From Prevotella sp. (GTDB lineage: Bacteria; Bacteroidota; Bacteroidia; Bacteroidales; Bacteroidaceae), in the NCBI GenBank assembly GCA_017474845.1, contig JAFVGS010000039.1:1-47929 (forward strand): a DNA stretch of 47,929 nucleotides, in the 5' to 3' direction. Shown piece by piece: positions 1 through 7,655 of the stretch (its first letter is position 1; each line of letters begins with the position of its first letter). A program made the translations under genes and the position numbers. The notes under the pieces are model-generated. The model had not been told where the DNA came from, searched no databases, and was given only the letters and a program-made list of their open reading frames with translations.

Positions 1-78
1 ATTATAATATATAATATTATAAATAAATATATAACCTCCCTACATCCATTCATCCCATTCCATAAAAACTAAAAATCC

Positions 79-175
79 AAATGGCACGATGGCACGTTGG
101 CACGTTTTGCTCTCGACTTTCCGCAAGACAGGTGTACAGATGCTGTAAACGTGCCATCGTGCCAACGTGCCATTT
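79..175. repeat. Inverted repeat built of 8-base tandem units
   Basis: Two 29-base arms (79-107 and 147-175) face each other across a 39-base loop. Each arm is three tandem copies of an 8-base unit (TGGCACGA/T on the left, its complement on the right), and 27 of 29 positions can pair. It lies in non-coding sequence downstream of the XRE gene on the minus strand. The stretch 1-78 is AT-rich and I see nothing recognisable in it. Confidence 0.7.
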
Positions 176-195
176 GCTTCTTTAGAACAGACATT

Positions 196-236
196 GTATT
201 TCCCCGCTTTTCTATGTTGGAAGAGCGGGGAAATAC
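196..236. terminator. Perfect 13-bp hairpin downstream of the XRE gene
   Basis: Arms 196-208 and 224-236 pair perfectly around a 15-base loop. The stem is GC-rich in the middle (CCCCGC) and AT-rich at its base. It lies about 40 bases past the stop codon of the XRE gene, so it may end that transcript, although neither side has a clear T-run. It directly abuts a TACCTTTG box on the other strand. Confidence 0.4.
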
Positions 237-237
237 G

Positions 238-245
238 TACCTTTG
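238..245 (+). promoter_or_regulatory. Orphan -7 promoter box TACCTTTG
   Basis: It matches the Bacteroidota -7 consensus TAnnTTTG on the plus strand. No plus-strand gene follows: transcription from here would run antisense into the XRE and DUF2975 genes. It may be a real antisense promoter or a relic carried with the hairpin just before it. Confidence 0.4.
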
Positions 246-275
246 CAGCAGATTTAAAACTATCAGCGGGGTCGT

Positions 276-482
276 TTAATCTTCTTTGTATTCCAGAATA
301 TCCCCAGGCTGGCAGTCTAAGGCCTTGCATATAGCCTCAAGCGTGGAGAAACGGATGGCCTTGGCCTTGCCGGTCTTGAGGATGGAGAGGTTTGCCTGGG
401 TGATGCCGATACGCTCTGCCAGTTCCTGTGACGACATCTTGCGACGCGCCATCATCACATCTACGTTCACAATGATACTCAT
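276..482 (-). CDS. XRE-family HTH regulator (YozG-like)
   Basis: A 68-residue DNA-binding protein that is almost entirely one helix-turn-helix domain (about residues 10-62). The HTH core is around residues 18-38 (SSQELAERIG...NLSILKTG), followed by the AIRFSTLEAICKALDCQPGDIL region typical of small XRE regulators that accompany DUF2975 membrane proteins. It starts 12 bases after the stop of the DUF2975 gene, so the two are probably co-transcribed from the promoter near 1240. The family is thought to control its own operon. The inverted repeat at 1212-1300 is a good candidate operator. The target of regulation beyond the pair is unknown. Confidence 0.85.
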   Translation of the reverse strand: MSIIVNVDVMMARRKMSSQELAERIGITQANLSILKTGKAKAIRFSTLEAICKALDCQPGDILEYKED

Positions 483-494
483 AGGCCGCGGCGT

Positions 495-1196
495 TTAGAT
501 GGTCAGTTCCTGTTCGTCTTTCAGATCCTTACCCATCAGGATGATCTGCGAGATGATCATCAGGGCGAGACCCGTAATAATGAACATGCTGTTGCACGTA
601 TTCTTGAACACGATATAATAGCCTGGGATGTTTACGTGTGCGATCATATATTGCGTAAAGCAGTATAAGACAACCACGTCAAACAGATACAGAAGGCAAA
701 GCAGGATGCCGGCCCTCTCCATATACTTGGATACTTTTGTCACAAACACCTGTCCTTTATAGATAGTCCAGACGAGCTTGCCAACCATCCAGAGTATCAG
801 GATGGCCACGATGGCGGAAAACACAGCGGCAGACACGATGAAAACCATCGGGAAAGAGCCTAACTTGTTTAAGCCAGGCATTTCCAGATTGATCTTTTGC
901 GGATTCAACCTGTAAATCTGGCCGTCCGATCTAGTGATGAGTACTTTCTGGTTGGGCAGATTCTTCGGCTCGATGTTGATAGAATAACCCACGTAAGGAT
1001 GTCTGTGTGTGACGATACCGCTATTATTAGGGAGTGTGTCGGTCGACATAAACTCAGGGGGACATTCCACAAACTCCAACTCTTCTTCATCCGTTGAGTA
1101 CGAGGTGTACGAACTGTAATGGAAGAAGTAGGTCAAGGAAAAAATGACGAGTGCCACAATGAGCAGCGTACTGTAAATCTTTAGTTTTTTGTTCAT
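495..1196 (-). CDS. DUF2975 integral membrane protein
   Basis: A 233-residue membrane protein with four predicted helices: about 7-26, 115-138, 161-181 and 202-222. An extracytoplasmic segment of roughly 85 residues lies between the first and second. The pattern YKGQVF...YMERAG after the second helix is typical of DUF2975. This family is regularly paired with a small YozG-like XRE regulator, as here (the regulator follows by 12 bases). The function is not established. The pairing suggests a membrane sensor or anti-regulator that tunes the HTH protein, but that is inference. Confidence 0.8.
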   Translation of the reverse strand: MNKKLKIYSTLLIVALVIFSLTYFFHYSSYTSYSTDEEELEFVECPPEFMSTDTLPNNSGIVTHRHPYVGYSINIEPKNLPNQKVLITRSDGQIYRLNPQKINLEMPGLNKLGSFPMVFIVSAAVFSAIVAILILWMVGKLVWTIYKGQVFVTKVSKYMERAGILLCLLYLFDVVVLYCFTQYMIAHVNIPGYYIVFKNTCNSMFIITGLALMIISQIILMGKDLKDEQELTI

Positions 1197-1211
1197 AATT
1201 GATATAATTTT

Positions 1212-1300
1212 ATTGTTAAACGATAATTATTTTCGGTGCAAAGGTAAATAGAATATTTCAATCTTGCAAGAAAAACGATGTTAAATTATCGTAAAACAAT
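1212..1300 (-). promoter_or_regulatory. DUF2975-XRE promoter inside an inverted repeat
   Basis: The minus-strand -7 box TACCTTTG lies at 1239-1246. It is flanked by two 17-base inverted arms: ATTGTTAAACGATAATT at 1212-1228, and AATTATCGTAAAACAAT at 1284-1300, which matches the complement of the first at 15 of 17 positions. Related ATCGT/CGAT cores occur at 1275-1285 and 1324-1330. The arrangement looks like operator sites for the XRE regulator. Confidence 0.5.
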
Positions 1301-1343
1301 AAATTTTTAGAAAATAAGGCGTTTTATCGTCTTAATAATAAAT

Positions 1344-1367
1344 AAGGTGGCAACGACGTGCCACCTT
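1344..1367 (-). terminator. Terminator-like hairpin after rubredoxin
   Basis: Arms AAGGTGGCA (1344-1352) and TGCCACCTT (1359-1367) pair perfectly around 6 bases, 13 bases past the rubredoxin stop. On the minus strand the stem is followed by an AT-rich ATTTATTATT stretch, which fits an intrinsic terminator for the DUF4254-heptosyltransferase-rubredoxin unit. Confidence 0.55.
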
Positions 1368-1379
1368 GTTTGGAGTGTG

Positions 1380-1535
1380 TTACTCGGGTTTGAAATCACT
1401 CTTGCCGACGCCGCAGAGGGGGCATACCCAGTCGTCGGGGATGTTCTCAAATGCTGTTCCTGCGGGGATGCCGCCATCGGGATCACCTACTGCGGGGTCG
1501 TAGACGTAACCGCAAATTTCACAAACGTACTTCAT
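1380..1535 (-). CDS. Rubredoxin
   Basis: A 51-residue iron protein read directly from the complement of this stretch. It begins [18 protein letters not shown] and contains the two CxxC knuckles: C5-x2-C8 (CEIC) and C38-x2-C41 (CPLC). The conserved [11 protein letters not shown] segment is also present. The four cysteines bind one iron for low-potential electron transfer, typically to oxygen- or peroxide-detoxifying enzymes in anaerobes. It starts 14 bases after the heptosyltransferase stop, so it is probably at the end of that transcript, and it is followed by a hairpin. The partner reductase or oxidase is not in the window. The length and motifs leave little doubt. Confidence 0.95.
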   Translation of the reverse strand: MKYVCEICGYVYDPAVGDPDGGIPAGTAFENIPDDWVCPLCGVGKSDFKPE

Positions 1536-1549
1536 AAGCTTTTAAAAGA

Positions 1550-2602
1550 TTAGTTATTAATGAGGATTGATATTCTCTCAACAATCCGCTCAGGCGGAAT
1601 GTTATGTAAACAAGCATAGTCGCCGCGCCGGCAGGGCTTATTGCCGTAGATGCTGCATGGGCGGCAGTCGAGGTTCAGCTGGATGATGTTGTCTTCCGAC
1701 TGGTTGAATCCGAGGAATCCTGCCATCGGATGTGTGGCGCCCCAGACGCTGACGACGGGTGTGCCAGTGAGGGAGGCAAGATGCATGTTGGCGGAGTCCA
1801 TCGACAGCATCGCATCGAGGTGGCTCATAAGGATGAGTTCCTGATACATCGACTCACAGTACTGGGATACAGACAGGCACTGGGGATAGCGTTCCGTCCA
1901 CTGCTTGAAATAGCTGTCCTCCTGTTCGCCACGTCCAAAGAGGAAGATGCGTGCCTTGGGATATTTCTGAAGCAGCTGCTGGATGACCTCTTCCATCAGT
2001 CTCGGCGGATAGACTTTTCCCTCGTGGGCTGCGAAGGGGGCAATGCCGATCCACTGCTGGAAGCTCTTCTTGGGACCGATCTCCTTGGGCAGCATGTTCA
2101 GGTTGCCGCCTTCTGGCGGGAAGATGCTATGGAACTGCCTGACGTCGACAGGATAGCCTAAGCGCTCAAAGACTTCTGAATAGCTCTTGAAAGAAGAGGG
2201 TAGGGGGCGCATCACCTTCTTGTGGTCCTTCGTCAGCTGCCGACGCTGTTTGCGGTGCTTGCGGATATGCTCCACACGGTAACGGCCTACGTTGAACCGC
2301 ATGCGGAGGTATTCTGAGCGCAGCACGTCGTGGAGATCGGCAATCTTTGTGAACTGCTTGGCCACCAGACGGCGGTAGAGGGCGTTGAGGCCACGCATAC
2401 CTCGGTACTCATGCTTGAGGTCGGCCTCCATGAAGTTCACGTTGGGAGCGAGATCAGCGAACAGGGGTCTGGCGAAGGCGCGGCTGAGCACGGTAATCCG
2501 GATATCGGGATACTGTGTCCCTAATGCCCACACTACGGGGACGGCCATTGCCACATCGCCCAGGGCCGAAAACCGTATGACTAATATATGCTCCTTCTTC
2601 AT
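1550..2602 (-). CDS. Glycosyltransferase family 9 (heptosyltransferase)
   Basis: A 350-residue GT-B fold enzyme of the ADP-heptose:LPS heptosyltransferase family, expected to add a heptose-type sugar to the LPS core on the cytoplasmic face. The N-terminal IRFSALGDVAMAVPV (about 10-23) is the acceptor-side signature. The C-terminal SMDSANMHLASLTGTP (about 267-282) is the nucleotide-sugar site with conserved Asp269 and His274. A cysteine-rich tail (CRPCSIYGNKPCRRGDYAC) is often seen in this branch. It follows DUF4254 by 19 bases, a pairing usual in Bacteroidota, and precedes rubredoxin. The exact sugar and acceptor cannot be read from sequence. Confidence 0.88.
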   Translation of the reverse strand: MKKEHILVIRFSALGDVAMAVPVVWALGTQYPDIRITVLSRAFARPLFADLAPNVNFMEADLKHEYRGMRGLNALYRRLVAKQFTKIADLHDVLRSEYLRMRFNVGRYRVEHIRKHRKQRRQLTKDHKKVMRPLPSSFKSYSEVFERLGYPVDVRQFHSIFPPEGGNLNMLPKEIGPKKSFQQWIGIAPFAAHEGKVYPPRLMEEVIQQLLQKYPKARIFLFGRGEQEDSYFKQWTERYPQCLSVSQYCESMYQELILMSHLDAMLSMDSANMHLASLTGTPVVSVWGATHPMAGFLGFNQSEDNIIQLNLDCRPCSIYGNKPCRRGDYACLHNIPPERIVERISILINN

Positions 2603-2619
2603 CAGCGCGGTAGCAAATT

Positions 2620-2640
2620 ATTCACTTTTCACTATTTACT
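2620..2640. repeat. Heptamer tract at the DUF4254 stop
   Basis: Three heptamers (ATTCACT, TTTCACT, ATTTACT) span the last codons and stop of the DUF4254 gene. They belong to the same TTTCACT family found at 12843-12870 and 46595-46629. Confidence 0.6.
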
Positions 2641-3236
2641 TTATATAATACAGGATTAGTGCTGGGGTCGTTGTACATCTTCATCTGACGATATACCTTC
2701 ATATACTTGCGCCCGGCCTCTATATCCTCCAGCAACTGGTCGATGGCCAGCGAGAGGTCGCACTGCTGTTCCAACAGTACGTTGAGTTTCGCCTGACACC
2801 TGGCGATATGCTCTGGCGAGGCATCCTGGCGCTCCACCTGTTCTTGCATGTGGTAGATCTTCAGGGCGAGGATACTCAGACGGTCTACGGCCCAGGCAGG
2901 GCTCTCCGTGTTCATCCGTGCCTCTGGCAGCACCTTCACCTCGCTATAGTGCTGGCGGAACCAGGAATCGATCTCTTCCACCAAGTCTGTGCGGTCCTGA
3001 TTGCTCTTGTCGATACGGCGTTTCAGCGACAGGGCCTCGATGGGGTCGATGTGCGGGTCGCGGATCAAATCCTCAAAATGCCACTGTACGGTGTCGATCC
3101 AGCATTTCAGATAGAGACTGTGCTCAATGCTGTCTTTGGGGTACGGATTATGAATGGGCGCATCGACATGATCCGTCACGTGATAGTCGGCTATCGCACG
3201 GTTGAAAATCTCGTTGGCTTGTTCGGTAAATAGCAT
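2622..3236 (-). CDS. DUF4254 domain protein
   Basis: A 204-residue, charged, mostly helical cytoplasmic protein with no signal peptide or membrane segment. Its order of conserved blocks (IHNPYPKDSIEHSLYLKCWIDTVQWHFEDLIRDP, then ALSLKRRIDKSNQDRTDLVEEID) is that of DUF4254. In Bacteroidota this family usually lies beside a GT9 heptosyltransferase, as here (19 bases apart), which suggests a link to LPS core synthesis. The biochemical role is unknown. The C-terminal residues (VNSEK) and the stop codon lie within a heptamer repeat tract, so the end of the protein may vary between strains. Confidence 0.8.
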   Translation of the reverse strand: MLFTEQANEIFNRAIADYHVTDHVDAPIHNPYPKDSIEHSLYLKCWIDTVQWHFEDLIRDPHIDPIEALSLKRRIDKSNQDRTDLVEEIDSWFRQHYSEVKVLPEARMNTESPAWAVDRLSILALKIYHMQEQVERQDASPEHIARCQAKLNVLLEQQCDLSLAIDQLLEDIEAGRKYMKVYRQMKMYNDPSTNPVLYKVNSEK

Positions 3237-3408
3237 ACTCTTTTGTTTTTATTCCGCAAAACTACGGAAAGTTTTTCAAATAACCAACGAATTGTGAAGT
3301 TTTTCGTCGTTTTTTACTTTTTATTTGAAAATTGGGGTAAAAAAGGGGCCTATTTTTGCACAAACACCCCCCAAGTGTGCAATGAAGTGACAGTTTTTCT
3401 TAAAAAAA

Positions 3409-3440
3409 TTTGCGTAAGTGAAAGAAAATGTGTTACTTTG
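3409..3440 (+). promoter_or_regulatory. acpP promoter
   Basis: A -33 TTTG (3409-3412) and a -7 TTACTTTG (3433-3440, one base off TAnnTTTG) are separated by 20 bases, the usual Bacteroidota spacing. The acpP leader is about 70 bases. Confidence 0.65.
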
Positions 3441-3514
3441 CACCCGATTTCGGCGAAAAGCCGCAAAATTTTCAAGATAGCAAAATCATTATTAACGTTT
3501 TAAAGATTAAAATT

Positions 3515-3751
3515 ATGTCAGAAATTGAAAGCAAAGTAAAGGCAATTATTGTAGACAAACTGGGTGTTGACGAAGCAGAAGTGAAGGCAGAGGCCAGCTT
3601 CACCAATGATCTGGGTGCAGATTCACTGGATACCGTTGAGTTGATCATGGAGTTTGAGAAGGAGTTTGGTATCTCCATTCCCGACGATAAGGCTGAGAAG
3701 ATTGGTACCGTTGGTGACGCTATCGCTTACATCGAGGAGAACGCAAAATAA
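3515..3751 (+). CDS. acpP: Acyl carrier protein
   Basis: A 78-residue acidic four-helix carrier of growing acyl chains in fatty acid synthesis. The phosphopantetheine site is Ser37 in [16 protein letters not shown]. The start is the ATG at 3515, giving [18 protein letters not shown]. The longer upstream reading frame passes through the promoter and is not used. fabF follows after 60 bases that contain an intrinsic terminator, so acpP mRNA is probably more abundant than fabF mRNA, in keeping with the high amount of ACP cells need. Confidence 0.97.
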   Translation: MSEIESKVKAIIVDKLGVDEAEVKAEASFTNDLGADSLDTVELIMEFEKEFGISIPDDKAEKIGTVGDAIAYIEENAK

Positions 3752-3765
3752 ATTATTGAATAGTG

Positions 3766-3805
3766 TATGGTTTGCTCCCACTCAGGGGCAAACCATATTT
3801 TTTTT
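3766..3805 (+). terminator. Intrinsic terminator between acpP and fabF
   Basis: Arms TATGGTTTGC (3766-3775) and GCAAACCATA (3788-3797) pair perfectly. An inner CCC/GGG pair surrounds a five-base loop, and eight T bases follow (3798-3805). It has all the parts of a Rho-independent terminator. Since fabF starts seven bases later and no other promoter is seen between, it most likely acts as a partial terminator. Confidence 0.85.
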
Positions 3806-3811
3806 GAATTT

Positions 3812-5074
3812 ATGGAATTAAAAAGAGTAGTCGTTACAGGCTTGGGTGCTGTGACTCCTGTCGGCAATACGCCTGAGGAGATGTGGGACAACCTGATCAA
3901 CGGTGTGAGTGGGGCCGCTCCCATCACCATTTTTGATACAAGCCTGTTTAAGACTAAGTTCGCTTGTGAGGTGAAGAACCTCAACATCAACGATTATCTG
4001 GATCGCAAGGAAGCCCGTAAGATGGACCGCTATACGCAGTTCGCCATGGTTGCTGCCATCCAGGCCGTGAAAGACTGCGGCTGGGACTTGGAGCAGGAGG
4101 ACAAGAACCGCATCGGCGTAGTCTTCGGCGTCGGTATCGGGGGTATTAAGACCTTTGAGGAAGAGGTGTCGTACTATGCATTAAATAAGGAGAACGGTCC
4201 TAAGTTCAACCCCTTCTTCATTCCCAAGATGATTGCCGACATCGCCGCCGGACAGATTTCCATCTTGTATGGTTTCCACGGACCCAACTATATCACCGCT
4301 TCCGCCTGTGCTTCTTCAAGCAACGCCCTGGCAGACGCCTTCAACCTGATTCGTCTGGGCAAGGCCAACGCCATCGTCGCAGGCGGTGCCGAGGCTGCCA
4401 TCTGTGCCACAGGTGTAGGTGGCTTCAATGCCATGCACGCCCTCTCCACCCGTAACGATGAGCCGGAGAAGGCCAGCCGTCCGTTCAGCGCCAGCCGCGA
4501 CGGATTCATCATGGCAGAGGGTGCCGGCTGTCTCATCCTGGAGGAGCTGGAGCACGCCAAGGCCCGTGGTGCGAAGATTTATGCCGAGATGGTCGGTGCC
4601 GGCATGAGTGCCGATGCCCATCACATCACCGCCTCCCATCCTGAGGGACTGGGTGCGAAGCTTGTGATGCAGAACGCCCTTGAGGATGCTGGCATGAAGC
4701 CTGAGGACATTGACTATATCAATGTGCATGGCACTTCAACGCACGTTGGTGACATCTCAGAGGCCAAGGCTATTAAGGAAGTCTTTGGCGACGCAGCCTA
4801 TAAGCTGAACATCTCGTCGACAAAGTCGATGACTGGTCATATGCTGGGAGCTGCCGGTGCCGTGGAGGCTATGGCCACCGTGCTCGCCGTGAAGAACGAC
4901 ATCGTTCCTCCGACCATCAACCACGACGAGGAGGACAAGGATCCTGAGATTGACTACGATCTGAACTTCACCTTCAACAAGGCACAGAAGCGCGTGGTGC
5001 GTGCCGGACTGAGCAACACGTTCGGTTTCGGTGGTCATAACGCCTGTGTCGTATTCAAGAAATATGAAGCTTAA
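3812..5074 (+). CDS. fabF: 3-oxoacyl-ACP synthase II
   Basis: A 420-residue beta-ketoacyl-ACP synthase II (KAS II), which extends acyl-ACP with malonyl-ACP. The Cys-His-His triad is clear: Cys166 (TASACASSS), His306 (NVHGTSTHVGD) and His343 (STKSMTGHMLGAAGA). The C-terminal glycine-rich NTFGFGGHNA is the family signature. The start at 3812 (MELKRVVVTGLG) is preferred over an upstream ATG because it gives the standard N-terminus and the extra 15 codons overlap the terminator stem. It overlaps the start of rnc by 11 bases, so acpP, fabF and rnc form one unit. Confidence 0.96.
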   Translation: MELKRVVVTGLGAVTPVGNTPEEMWDNLINGVSGAAPITIFDTSLFKTKFACEVKNLNINDYLDRKEARKMDRYTQFAMVAAIQAVKDCGWDLEQEDKNRIGVVFGVGIGGIKTFEEEVSYYALNKENGPKFNPFFIPKMIADIAAGQISILYGFHGPNYITASACASSSNALADAFNLIRLGKANAIVAGGAEAAICATGVGGFNAMHALSTRNDEPEKASRPFSASRDGFIMAEGAGCLILEELEHAKARGAKIYAEMVGAGMSADAHHITASHPEGLGAKLVMQNALEDAGMKPEDIDYINVHGTSTHVGDISEAKAIKEVFGDAAYKLNISSTKSMTGHMLGAAGAVEAMATVLAVKNDIVPPTINHDEEDKDPEIDYDLNFTFNKAQKRVVRAGLSNTFGFGGHNACVVFKKYEA

Positions 5075-6062
5075 CGACATTATTGATAGAATCAAGCTCC
5101 CTTTCCGCAAGGAGAAGGAGCTTTTTTCTTCTCTTTACGGCATATTGGGATTCTATCCCCGCAACATCGAGTATTACAAGCAGGCGTTGATGCACAAGAG
5201 CATCAAGAAGCGCAACGACAAGGGTAAGCCGCTGAACAACGAGCGGCTGGAGTTCCTTGGTGATGCCATACTCGATGCTGCGGTGGGATACATCGTCTAC
5301 CGTCACTATGAGGGTAAGCGCGAGGGATTCCTGACCAATACCCGCTCAAAGCTGGTGAGCCGCGAGACACTGGGCAAGCTGGCGAGTGAGATGGGACTGG
5401 GCAGCCTGTTGGTGTCGGCCACTCATAGTAACTCGCACAACAGCTATGTCGAGGGTAACGCCTTTGAGGCCCTCGTTGGCGCCATCTATCTCGACCGTGG
5501 TTATGAGGCCTGTCTGGCGTTCTTTGAGAAGCAGATTCTCGGCAAGTACATCGACATCGACAAGGTGGCCTTCAAGGAGGTGAACTTCAAGTCGAAGCTC
5601 CTGGAGTGGTCGCAGAAGAACCGTGTGCGGCTGGAGTTCAAGATGCTCAAGCAGAAGACCGATGAGAACGGCAGTCCTATCTTCAGCTTCCAGGTGATGC
5701 TTGAAGGCATGGAGGGCGAGAAAGGCTCCGGCTACTCAAAGAAGGAAGCCCAGCAGCGGGCGTCGAAGGATACGCTGCAGCGCCTGAAGCGTGAACCGCA
5801 GTTCATCGATTCTATTTTCGCCGCCAAGACCGAGCGCACAAAGATGGAGGAAGTGCCTGCTATGGCCGTCCCCGATACGGAGCAGGAGGAAAACTTTATC
5901 ATTGAGCAAGAGGAATCGAGGAAGGAGGATACTCCTGCCTCAGAATCAAAGGAGTCTCGTGAAGATGACTTCGACCTTTCCGACCTCTCCGTCAAGCCTA
6001 AGGAGAAGACCCGCGAGGACATCATCGCCGAGGCAGAAGCCGCCGCCTTTGCCGAAGGTTAA
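5064..6062 (+). CDS. rnc: Ribonuclease III with acidic C-terminal tail
   Basis: A 332-residue double-stranded RNA endonuclease used in rRNA processing. The signature NERLEFLGDAILD sits at 59-71 (Glu60, Glu63, Asp67), with the second active-site helix GNAFEALVGAIYLD around 131-144. A dsRNA-binding domain follows (about 170-252, ending GYSKKEAQQRASKDTLQRL). The last 75 or so residues are an acidic, low-complexity extension absent from the roughly 226-residue E. coli enzyme. The metal-binding Asp114 position of E. coli is Asn132 here, while the partner Glu117 is kept as Glu135. The start overlaps fabF by 11 bases, giving MKLNDIIDRIKLPF. Confidence 0.93.
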   Translation: MKLNDIIDRIKLPFRKEKELFSSLYGILGFYPRNIEYYKQALMHKSIKKRNDKGKPLNNERLEFLGDAILDAAVGYIVYRHYEGKREGFLTNTRSKLVSRETLGKLASEMGLGSLLVSATHSNSHNSYVEGNAFEALVGAIYLDRGYEACLAFFEKQILGKYIDIDKVAFKEVNFKSKLLEWSQKNRVRLEFKMLKQKTDENGSPIFSFQVMLEGMEGEKGSGYSKKEAQQRASKDTLQRLKREPQFIDSIFAAKTERTKMEEVPAMAVPDTEQEENFIIEQEESRKEDTPASESKESREDDFDLSDLSVKPKEKTREDIIAEAEAAAFAEG

Positions 6063-6084
6063 ATGATAATAAATCGTAATTTAT

Positions 6085-6115
6085 TTTGCGTTTCGCCCGA
6101 TTTACATTACCTTTG
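6085..6115 (+). promoter_or_regulatory. Promoter of the GH3-type adenylase gene
   Basis: A -33 TTTG (6085-6088) and a -7 TACCTTTG (6108-6115) are separated by 19 bases. The start codon follows about 31 bases later. Confidence 0.7.
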
Positions 6116-6146
6116 CAGCCAATAATGTAATTATTGCGCAAGTAAG

Positions 6147-7655
6147 ATGAGTCTGACTCAAATAGTAAGAAAGGTATTTGTATCCCGCCAGCGGGAGCTG
6201 GAGAAGCACCAGAACGGTGGCGAAACACTGCAGCGCGATGTACTCACACACCTGTTGCAGACAGCCAAGGATACGGAATATGGGCGTAAGCACGCCTTCA
6301 GCGCCATCAAGGGATATGACGACTTTGTCAGTCATGTGCCTGTGAACACTTATGAGGAACTGAAGGGCGATATCGACCGTATGCGACAAGGCGAGGCCGA
6401 CGTGCTGTGGCCTGGTCGTGTGAAGTGGTATGCGAAATCCTCAGGTACCACCAATGATAAGTCGAAGTTCATCCCCGTCAGTCAGGAGGGCCTGAAGAAG
6501 ATCCACTATGCCGGCGGCCGCGACTCGGTGGCCATCTACCTGAGGAACAATCCGCAGTCGAGGATGTTCGACGGCAAGGGCCTGATCCTCGGCGGCAGCC
6601 ACGCACCTAACTATAATCTGAAAGACTCGTTGGTGGGCGACCTGAGTGCCATCCTCATTGAGAACATCAGCCCGTTGGTGAACCTCGTCCGTGTGCCGAA
6701 GAAGCAGACGGCGCTGCTCTCCGACTTTGAAGTGAAGCGGGAGCGGATAGCCCGTGAGGCGATGAACAAGAATGTGACGAACCTCTCAGGCGTGCCTTCG
6801 TGGATGCTCTCCGTGCTGACCTGTATGATGGAGATGACGGGCAAGAAGCACTTGGAGGAGGTGTGGCCGAATATCGAGGTGTTCTTCCACGGCGGTGTGG
6901 CCTTCACGCCCTACCGCAAGCAGTATGAGCAGCTCATCACCTCGCCGCGGATGCACTATATGGAGACCTATAACGCCAGCGAAGGATTTTTCGGCATTCA
7001 GGACGATCCGTCGGACAAATCCATGCTGCTGATGCTCGACTATGGGGTGTTCTATGAGTTCATCCCGATGGATGGAGGCGACCCTGTGCCCCTTTGGGCC
7101 GTGGAGACGGGCAAGAACTACGCGATGGTCATCTCGACCTCGTGCGGCCTCTGGCGCTATGAGATAGGCGATACGATACAGTTTACCTCGACAAATCCCT
7201 ATAAGTTTATTATCTCAGGCCGCACCAAGCACTTTATCAATGCCTTCGGCGAGGAACTGATTGTGGATAATGCGGAGAAAGGTCTGGCATACGCCTGTGA
7301 GCAGACGGGAGCTGAGGTGTTAGAATATACGGCAGCCCCGGTATTTATGGATGCCAATGCGAAGTGCCGCCACCAGTGGCTCATCGAGTTCTCTAAGCCT
7401 CCGCAGGACCTGAAGCAGTTTGCTGGGCTCCTCGACAAACATCTTCAGGAGATCAACAGCGACTACGAGGCGAAGCGCTATAAGGACATTACGCTCCAGC
7501 CGCTGGAGATCATCGTAGCGCGACAGAGCCTTTTCAACGACTGGCTGAAGTTGCATGGCAAGTTAGGCGGCCAGCACAAGGTGCCCCGTCTCAGTAATTC
7601 ACGTGATACCATCGAGCAACTGCTCAAGATGAATGAGGTGAGTGGAGAGAGGTAA
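6147..7655 (+). CDS. GH3-type acyl-adenylating protein
   Basis: A 502-residue ANL-superfamily protein of the kind annotated as GH3 auxin-responsive promoter family, named after plant enzymes that couple carboxylic acids to amino acids through an acyl-adenylate. Visible motifs are the phosphate-binding KWYAKSSGTTNDKSKFIP (about 92-109), YMETYNASEGFFGIQDD (about 271-287) and the adenylate-binding LWRYEIGDTIQFTS region (about 334-347). It is cytoplasmic with no signal peptide. The bacterial substrate is unknown. It has its own promoter, and the lipoprotein gene starts at the base after its stop codon, so the next two genes are probably co-transcribed. Confidence 0.85.
   Translation: MSLTQIVRKVFVSRQRELEKHQNGGETLQRDVLTHLLQTAKDTEYGRKHAFSAIKGYDDFVSHVPVNTYEELKGDIDRMRQGEADVLWPGRVKWYAKSSGTTNDKSKFIPVSQEGLKKIHYAGGRDSVAIYLRNNPQSRMFDGKGLILGGSHAPNYNLKDSLVGDLSAILIENISPLVNLVRVPKKQTALLSDFEVKRERIAREAMNKNVTNLSGVPSWMLSVLTCMMEMTGKKHLEEVWPNIEVFFHGGVAFTPYRKQYEQLITSPRMHYMETYNASEGFFGIQDDPSDKSMLLMLDYGVFYEFIPMDGGDPVPLWAVETGKNYAMVISTSCGLWRYEIGDTIQFTSTNPYKFIISGRTKHFINAFGEELIVDNAEKGLAYACEQTGAEVLEYTAAPVFMDANAKCRHQWLIEFSKPPQDLKQFAGLLDKHLQEINSDYEAKRYKDITLQPLEIIVARQSLFNDWLKLHGKLGGQHKVPRLSNSRDTIEQLLKMNEVSGER

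Noticed and set aside
3428-3514. Longer N-terminus for acpP
   Set aside because: The upstream ATG is inside the promoter -7 region and adds 29 residues not found in ACP; the start at 3515 gives the standard protein.
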